DNA of 64,000 nt, taken from positions 5,983,401-6,047,400 of the forward strand of contig OX359198.1 in the NCBI GenBank assembly GCA_947172415.1, given 5' to 3'. Below the pieces are notes generated by a model. That model did not search any database, was not told the origin of the DNA, and saw only the letters and a program-made list of their open reading frames with translations. This DNA is from Chondrosia reniformis. Lineage: Eukaryota > Porifera > Demospongiae > Chondrillida > Chondrillidae. Below are positions 57,395 to 64,000 of the stretch, piece by piece (within the stretch, counting starts at the first letter, position 1; each line of letters begins with the position of its first letter). A program made the position numbers and the translations under genes.

Positions 57395-59667
57395 TTAGAA
57401 TCCATGAATTTTAATTTGGTCTTTTTTTGCTAGTTCAATCTGTGTAAGGAAGGTTGATATGTTGTTCCTCTGGTCCCCCTGCAGCTGGATCACCTCTCCA
57501 TACTCGGGATGCTCCACCACAGTGCCGTTACAAGCAAACTCCTACAAGGAAGGAGAAATGTGAAATACTGCTACTCAGTGTATACAGTGAAACACATCAT
57601 CTTAATGTGAAATGTAATGTAGAGCTGTGTACTGTACATGCAGAGGCTGAAATGATCCCTGTGGAGGGGGTGTGATCCCCGTGGAAGGGGCTGTGATCCC
57701 TGTGGAGGGGGTGTGATCCCTGTGGAGGGGGTGTGATCCCTGTGGAAGGGGCTGTGATCCCTGTGGAGGGGGTGTGATCCCTGTGGAAGGGGCTGTGATC
57801 CCTGTGGAAGGGGCTGTGATCCCCGTGGGAGGGGCTGTGATCCCTGTGGAAGGGGCTGTGATCCCCGTGGAAGGGGCTGTGATCCCCGTGGGAGGGGCTG
57901 TGATCCCTGTGGAAGGGGCTGTGATCCCCGTGGAAGGGGCTGTGATCCCTGTGGAGGGGGTGTGATCCCTGTGGAGGGGGTGTGATCCCTGTGGAAGGGG
58001 CTGTGATCCCTGTGGAAGGGGCTGTGATCCCTGTGGAAGGGGCTGTGATCCCCGTGGGAGGGGCTGTGATCCCCGTGGAAGGGGCTGTGATCCCCGTGGG
58101 AGGGGCTGTGATCCCTGTGGAAGGGGCTGTGATCCCTGTGGAAGGGGCTGTGATCCCTGTGGGAGGGGCTGTGATCCCTGTGGAGGGGCTGTGATCCCCG
58201 TGGGAGGGGCTGTGATCCCTGTGGAAGGGGCTGTGATCCCTGTGGAAGGGGCTGTGATCCCTGTGGAAGGGGCTGTGATCCCTGTGGAAGGGGCTGTGAT
58301 CCCTGTGGAAGGGGCTGTGATCCCTGTGGAAGGGGCTGTGATCCCTGTGGGAGGGGCTGTGATCCCTGTGGAAGGGGCTGTGATCCCTGTGGAAGGGGCT
58401 GTGATCCCTGTGGAAGGGGCTGTGATCCCTGTGGGAGGGGTTGTGACTAAAGTATGATTTCTGGTGACCATCCTGGTACTAGTCCAACATTCACCCATCT
58501 GCTGAGGTGGCAGTGCAATGGTGTTGCTTTACATTTTCAATTTGACATATAGACACATACTTCAATTTACACAATCTAATGGATACTGTTGTCTAACAAA
58601 ACTATACTTCTGAAGACAACTTATTAGGTCCGATTCAATCAATAACTTTCATATTCAACTCCTTGACAAGGACTTTCCACATCTCCTCCCAGATTGAAAG
58701 GTAGTGTCACTCTAGCAACAAACACACATAGTAAAAATCTTAAACAAAAACTGAACTAACTCATTGTAGGGTGACAATACACAATTACTTCACACAATGT
58801 GCTATAAATAGCTCATTGACTTTAGATCATAAGGTCATGCATAAAGAATCCAAGTTATGAGTGGAACGGAACCTCTGGAATGTTAACCGTCAGACAGTGA
58901 ATTAGCACTGGCTATAAGTGGACATATACAGGAGGATCAGTAAATGTAGATTCACTCCAAATTAACACTGCAATTGACTTAATGGCTTCAGTAAAGGCCT
59001 ATACACAAATAGTGATTAACAACAACTCTTGTAATGAATGGCGAGCATTAAAAGGAAGAAGACGGTATGTATGTGATCGAGTGTAAGCACTGTTGGCATC
59101 CCATTGTCTCCTTTGATAACAAAAAGTAACGTAGTCATTCCTACACATTCAATATATACACAGTTTATATATCCAAGTAGAACATATAGAATAAAGATTT
59201 CTTTCAATTTATCTTTTTGTGGGTCGTTAAAAAGATGTAACAAAGGAAGACGAGTCCCAACTTGCTCGCAAAGAACGCTTCAAAATTGCATGAAAACAAT
59301 GAATATCATAACATTTAGATAATCGTGTTGTATACTATTTCAGTTTCTTCAACTACATTATGGAATATATTCACCTTTTTAAAGGCCTTGACAAGCCTTT
59401 TCTTGTCATAATCATCAGAAATGCCTTGAACAGTAGTTAACGTCTTTCTTCCATTTCGCTGCTGTATTCGAATGTGGATGAGGCCGCTCTGCCCTTCCTC
59501 AGAAACACCCGAAGCAAATGGATCTGAGAGAAGTAAAAGTAGTCAAATACAATTATTTTGGACAAGAATAAGAGACAGGCAAAAATTGGTTCATTTATTT
59601 AGCAGCATATGATAGCAATGTAGTTTATCTTACCTTGAGAAACTAAATTTATAATATTTGACGACAT
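57395..59667 (-). CDS. EIF1: Translation initiation factor eIF1 (SUI1)
   Basis: Three exons: 59634-59667, 59375-59523, 57395-57541; 109 residues, close to the usual 110-113. The start MSSNIINLVSQ is followed by DPFA, then the SUI1 core IHIRIQQRNGRKTLTTVQGI, DDYDKKRLVKAFKK, ACNGTVVEHPEYGEVIQLQG and the ending KIHGF, all near-identical to animal eIF1. The factor sits near the P site of the 40S subunit in the pre-initiation complex and enforces AUG selection; it acts in the cytosol. ATG codon 1 is set by the DPFA spacing. The 1.83-kb second intron is filled by a 21-bp minisatellite. It is head-to-head with LARP4, another translation-related gene. Confidence 0.97.
57650..58445. repeat. 21-bp G-rich minisatellite in EIF1 intron 2
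   Basis: About 38 copies of a 21-bp unit containing GTGATCCCTGTGGAAGGGG, with CCC/CCT and GGAAGGGG/GGGAGGGG/GGAGGGGG variants. Units are a multiple of three, so both strands give long stop-free frames, including a 298-codon Thr-Gly-Ile-Thr-Ala-Pro repeat on the minus strand, which are not genes. The rest of the intron (58450-59374) shows no feature. Confidence 0.95.
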
Positions 59668-59943
59668 TTTTCTGCAAATACGTCAAATTACACTTTCCGT
59701 ATATCTACTAGAATCTCCGTATATGGAGATAGCAATAGATTGACGTCACAATGGTTACCATGATAACGTTCTAAGAACCTCGATTTAGGTTTTCCGTAAA
59801 ATTCCGTCAAATGTTGTAAACTTCCCATCCACATGGTACACCTCCTGCTGCTGACTAGGGAAGGGCTAGACTAGGAATCTCGAGTATTTGCAAACTAAAG
59901 AACACAGAATCTCACCTTAATCGATCCGTTTCTTGCGTTTAAA
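59668..59943. promoter_or_regulatory. Bidirectional promoter between EIF1 and LARP4
   Basis: 276 bases separate the two divergent start codons and must contain both 5' UTRs and promoters. A short direct repeat of TCCGTATAT lies near 59697-59720. No TATA box is obvious. Location follows from the gene starts only. Confidence 0.5.
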
Positions 59944-62900
59944 ATGTCCTCCACCGAGTCAGAAATGTCTAGGAGTCTTGTAAGTGAAACATTGCATTGT
60001 ATAAGTTGTTGGTGGGTATTCCTTTTTCTTGAAACTGATATGTATTTTAGGAAGTAGACCAGGGAGGTACCCAAGGATATTCAAGGTGAGTAGCCATTGT
60101 GGTTGGAATTAGCTATTAGTTACAGATTCAATAAACTTTTACGTTTTGACTTTGTAGTGGACCAGAGAAGAACATGACAGACAGTTTGCCAAGTAGCCCT
60201 ACTAAAGTACGTAATGTAGTGCCTCGTAGCACCTGACGTATCATACCACTCGCTGTCATCTTTGTAGATCTTGTCAGCCCCTCAAAGTCCCAATCCAGAT
60301 AATATAAGCTCTCCTGAAGAGTTGAGAGCTCGAGTTCAGAGACAAATTGAGTATTACTTTTCGAGGGAGAACCTTTTGACTGACGCCTATCTCAGTAAGC
60401 TTGACTCCTAATTTACAGTTACTCGAGTGAAGGGAGTCATTAAGAATTGGCATAATACTCTCCAGTGATTATGTGTACTTGTCATATAATTAAGTATGTA
60501 CATGATTATTGCTGACTAGCTGTATTGCTTGTAACTTAAGTAATATAAGACCATTTTGTTTTGTAGTATGTAGTTGGTTACACTTATACGAATATTCTTG
60601 TTTAAGTATACTATCTGTATAGTACATCCGGGTCAACTGGTGGAGGGGGTGATTCTTGTTATATAGCACGGGGACCCATTTGTTAAAAGGGTCTTCCCCT
60701 TCATATAAATTCTATTGGATTCCCAATTAAAGGGTCTTCCCCTTTGTGTAACTTATACTGAGTGACAATCAACAGTTATTCCATTAGGCCTCTTGATCTT
60801 GTTATGAAGAGCCTCCAAATGCTCCTCAGGACAGACTTCCCACTGTGTGTGCCCAGTGCACAGTATATATGTACTTGATTTTTAGTTAATTGTGGTCAAT
60901 TATCCTACTGAAAGTTGTGGGGTTATACAACATGTCAGTACCATGTCAATGACCTCTTTGAACAGTCCCAAATTGTTAGTATGTGGCTCCTGTATCCATT
61001 CAATTTGTTATGTGCTTATTAAACTAAAAGTAGTCATAGATGTAGAGCCAGACATTTCATCACTGATTTATAAATAGCTGGTGTGACCTCAGAGGTTTGT
61101 GTTCTTGGTCAGCATAACCAGAAAGTTATTGCAAAAGTGAAGCCATCTTATAACCTTCCTATTAGCCAGTGATCTTTACATTGCCTGGCTTCTTGCATCT
61201 TCACCTGTTAGAGGTAGAGCATGTGACTTCCATGTGATGAAAAATCTATTACCATTTTCCTACATGCTATATGCCTATTCTGTAAAAAAGCCTATAGGGG
61301 AACTCAACCTGGAGAGAACTTTGGATGAAGATACAGGAGTCTTTTCTTTCTTCCTTTCCTTTCTTTCATCTTCTTCTCCACTGGGTCAGACAGCTGTTTC
61401 TGGGAATTCCACCCTTCATCAGTGACCCTGGGAGTCTCTGTCTTTTTCTTTATCTTGATCTTCTGTGAATCCTTGTCTGTGATCTATGTCATGTGACTGA
61501 GGCATGTCTGTGATCTATGTCATGTGACTGAGGCATGTCTGTGATCTATGTCATGTGACTGAGGCATGTCTGTGATCTATGTCATGTGACTGAGGCATGT
61601 CTGTGATCTATGTCATGTGACTGAGGCATGTCTGTGATCTATGTCATGTGACTGAGGCATGTGGAAGTACTTTTCATGAATATTGTAAATGCGCCATTTT
61701 CCTGTGGATATGGTTGACATACATACATACATACGAGGCTAAGGGACCCAATTGGAATAGAATGTTTCCTATAGATTTATTACTAAGGAAAACCTATAGA
61801 GCTTTGGATGAGGATATAGCTTCATAGCAATTTTACTTCCTTTTTTGCACTGAGCCTGACAGGTATTTCTGGGAATTTCACTCTTCATCAATGACTCTGG
61901 GAGTCTTTGTCTTCTACTCAAAGTCTCGTATGAATGACTGAGATCTATGGATGTACATACAAACCTACATATGGGACGAGGTGGTATATACATACGTAGT
62001 AGGATTGGGGACAGCTTCTTATTTCATGCAGTGTGTTTGTAAATATGTATATTTAATGTGTAAACATCACATTATTAATTGTACTTTCACCATATGTATA
62101 TGTACATATATAGCTGACCTAGAATGAATTAGAAAGACAGAGTTAACTCCATCTGTAGCTATGACTGTGTCGGGTGTACTACAATGGCTAGTATACATTT
62201 TGTGTCATTTTTCATCTCCATCTCATCCTCTCTCATGCACTGTTAGTGTCACAGATGGATACGGATCAGTTTGTACAAGTGGCAACTATTGCAGGATTCA
62301 ATCAGGTAAATGGCTAAGATACTCACAAGACCATTATGTACGTACGTATGTCTGGTAGGAAGGGATTTCACATACAACCCATATAGCAGGAAGTTGAGGC
62401 CTTTGGAGGAAATCCCTATCGTTAGGTCTCAACTGTATTGTTATAAACACTCTGATGAAGGTGGTAGTGATTGCTAGATGTACATATATGTGCATACATC
62501 TGTGTGTATTAGGTGAAGAAGTTGACAACCGAGTTGGATGTCGTTAGAGATGCAATCAGGAGGTCTGAATCGCTGCAGTTGGACGAGCGTGGTGACAAGG
62601 TTAGAGCCTTCTTCAAAAGGTCCATGCTTCTTATCAGGGAAATCCCCCAGGACACACCCCAAGAGGTAAAGTGTGCACACTGTTTACAAAGATGAACTAC
62701 TTTGAACATTGGGGACTACCCTCACTTCCAAAGGGCACTCTGACAGACTAGAGACTGCCCAAACTGCTTAAGTGCCTAAACAAAGATGTCTCTGAGAGCT
62801 GAACTACCATTGCGTAGGAAGAATATCCTCAGTGCATAGTTTATCAATTATAATTGACGTACGTACATACGTAAATGTACATTAACATCAATTCCCATCA

Positions 62901-64000
62901 ATTATGTTGCAAAAATCCCTAAGCATATCTAAAATGTGTTTCTCTGCATGTACGTACACACATAAGTGCTAATAAGTCCAGTAGTCAAATAATTCAGTAG
63001 TTTAATTTGTCGGCCATTTTATCGTTTATATTACGTACTTCACGGGACTGTAGACACGATTAGTAATAATCATTTTCTGTGTCATCCTCTGGCTATCTTG
63101 TGGTTTCCTTCTCACTTCTCGCATTAGGAAGTCAAGGAGCTCTTTTCAAGGCCCAACGTCCCCCAGTGTACCAAGTTAGAGGTGGCTCATAGTAATTCTT
63201 GGTATGTCTACTTTGACAGCGAAGAAGATGCACAAAAGGTATCCTCAGAGCATATCTGGAGCTGATGACGCTGTACTTGTGCTGTGTGTATTTAAAGTGC
63301 ATGCCTTTGGTTGCCATATAAAGAGACTTCAGTCCCCACCAAGATATGACTTAGCTCACTTGGGCTGGTGTGTGTAGTTTAATAGTTTCAGTGATTATTT
63401 GTGAATCATCATAGTCTTTGTGCTCCTATTCATTGTATGTATACATTTTCAAAGAAATAAAAATCATCAATTGTAATGGCAATTTTAAGATCTAAGTGTT
63501 CAATTTGTGAATACAATAGTTGTTAAGGCTCAATAGAGCTATATAGTATACTTATCCACAGCTTTATGATTAAGAATTTATTGATTTTGGGACTCACTTT
63601 TGGAGCTAAAGGGTAACATATGACAGTTCCCTTTGTGTACTTTCATCTTTAGGCTTACAGATACCTCAGGGAGGAAGTGAGAGAATTCAAAGGCAACCCT
63701 ATTCATGTCAGATTAAAAGAAAAAGTGTTTCAATCTAACAATGCTCCCTCGCAGGTGCCAATGGCGAGACAGGTGATTACGTACCTTGCTGGGGGTACTC
63801 TGTGAAAAGTTATACTATAGTCATTAATATATTAGGATTATTGTTTATTTAAAGCTAGCAAACCTTTCCACTTTTCCTTTGTATGTACCAGTGCTACTCT
63901 CTAGGTCCTAGGTACTTATGTATGTATGTAACTATCATTAAGAGCTACCTTGGATCTCCTCTTCACTTTCGTTCTGCAGCCTCCAATGATGTATCCGCCC
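59944..64000 (+). CDS. LARP4: La-related protein 4 (LARP4/4B), 5' part, continues past window
   Basis: Exons: 59944-59979, 60051-60085, 60158-60206, 60268-60394, 62247-62305, 62513-62665, 63128-63238, 63653-63772, 63980-64000 and beyond; phases consistent, 225 residues seen. The La motif spans about 55-150 with ELRARVQRQIEYYFSRENL and SQMDTDQFVQVATIA; the RRM-like domain follows from about 150 (RSMLLIREIPQDTPQEVKEL, SWYVYFDSEEDAQKAYRYL). LARP4 proteins bind poly(A) and stabilise mRNAs in the cytoplasm through PABP and RACK1. The N-terminus lacks an obvious PAM2-like motif in what is visible. The acceptor of the fifth exon at TGTTAG (62245-62246) is fixed by the SQMDTDQF match. An alternative donor inside the eighth exon (after 63753) would drop six residues. 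Confidence 0.93.
61238..61474 (+). repeat. Dispersed intronic repeat, copy 6 (near full length)
   Basis: Closely matches 9140-9405 over its whole length, including AGCCTATAGGGGAACTCAAC, TCTTCTCCACTGGGTCAGAC and GGGAATTCCACCCTTCATCA. Both copies give a similar 62-63 codon frame because they are the same repeat. Confidence 0.85.
61475..61660. repeat. 31-bp minisatellite in LARP4 intron 4
   Basis: Six near-identical copies of a 31-bp unit containing GATCTATGTCATGTGACTGA, starting immediately at the 3' end of the dispersed-repeat copy. Confidence 0.95.
61745..61935 (+). repeat. Dispersed intronic repeat, copy 7 (diverged)
   Basis: An older copy in LARP4 intron 4 with GAGCTTTGGATGAGGATA, GAGCCTGACAGGTATTTCTG, TTCATCAATGACTCTGGGAG and GTCTTTGTCTT. 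Confidence 0.65.

Larger units (their letters stand above)
60395..62246 (+). other. 1.85-kb LARP4 intron holding repeats
   Basis: The intron separates two halves of the La motif. It contains two copies of the dispersed repeat and a 31-bp minisatellite (listed separately), plus a duplicated AAAGGGTCTTCCCCTT near 60687 and 60729. Nothing else is recognised. Confidence 0.7.

Noticed and set aside
57602..58498. A 298-codon collagen- or mucin-like frame of Thr-Gly-Ile-Thr-Ala-Pro repeats
   Set aside because: The 21-bp minisatellite is a multiple of three without stops. It lies inside the EIF1 intron, with no unique coding sequence attached.

Overview
This window is nuclear DNA from a eukaryote, most likely an early-branching animal, and a demosponge fits best. 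The genes have many short GT-AG introns, often 50-400 bases. Intergenic spaces are very small, with two divergent gene pairs only 49 and 276 bases apart. The proteins are animal-type: a SETD2 histone methyltransferase with AWS-SET-postSET, WW and SRI parts; the ciliary ankyrin/IQ protein inversin; eIF1; and LARP4. The taxon is inferred from gene style and AT-rich, TACGTA-rich introns, not proved.

Left part (1-12,844). A cysteine-rich membrane protein runs off the left edge on the minus strand and shares a promoter with SETD2 (plus, 924-9882). SETD2 carries 13 tandem copies of a 14-residue acidic repeat and hosts a palindromic TA-flanked transposon in an intron. It converges on a single-exon membrane protein of unknown function (10479-11210, minus), and the two share a symmetrical poly(A) signal near 10,250. 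Next comes a 668-bp transposon with TGTCA ends, a 4-bp target duplication and an integrase-like fragment (Ginger-like). A piece of the neighbouring satellite is embedded in one of its arms.

Middle part (about 12,845-46,475). This is 33.6 kb of tandem satellite DNA with a monomer of about 170 bp, roughly 165 monomers. It has diverged outer monomers, two main monomer classes, multi-kilobase higher-order duplications and an orientation switch near 42,846. Five nearly identical 1.05-kb cassettes, plus an inverted truncated sixth, are all inserted at the same point of the monomer. No functional gene is visible here. The layout resembles a centromeric or other heterochromatic satellite, but it lies directly between ordinary compact genes.

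Right part (46,596-64,000). INVS (plus, 46852-53404) converges on an uncharacterised coiled-coil gene (minus, 53687-56776). EIF1 follows (minus, 57395-59667) and shares a promoter with LARP4 (plus, 59944 to beyond the right edge). Introns here are rich in minisatellites (18, 21, 31 and 36 bp units), copies of a dispersed repeat family also found in SETD2 introns, a tRNA-like sequence, a LINE-like remnant and a long hairpin carrying a hammerhead-like motif.

Exon boundaries were worked out by hand from GT-AG sites, reading-phase continuity and similarity to remembered families. Boundaries flagged as uncertain should be treated that way.
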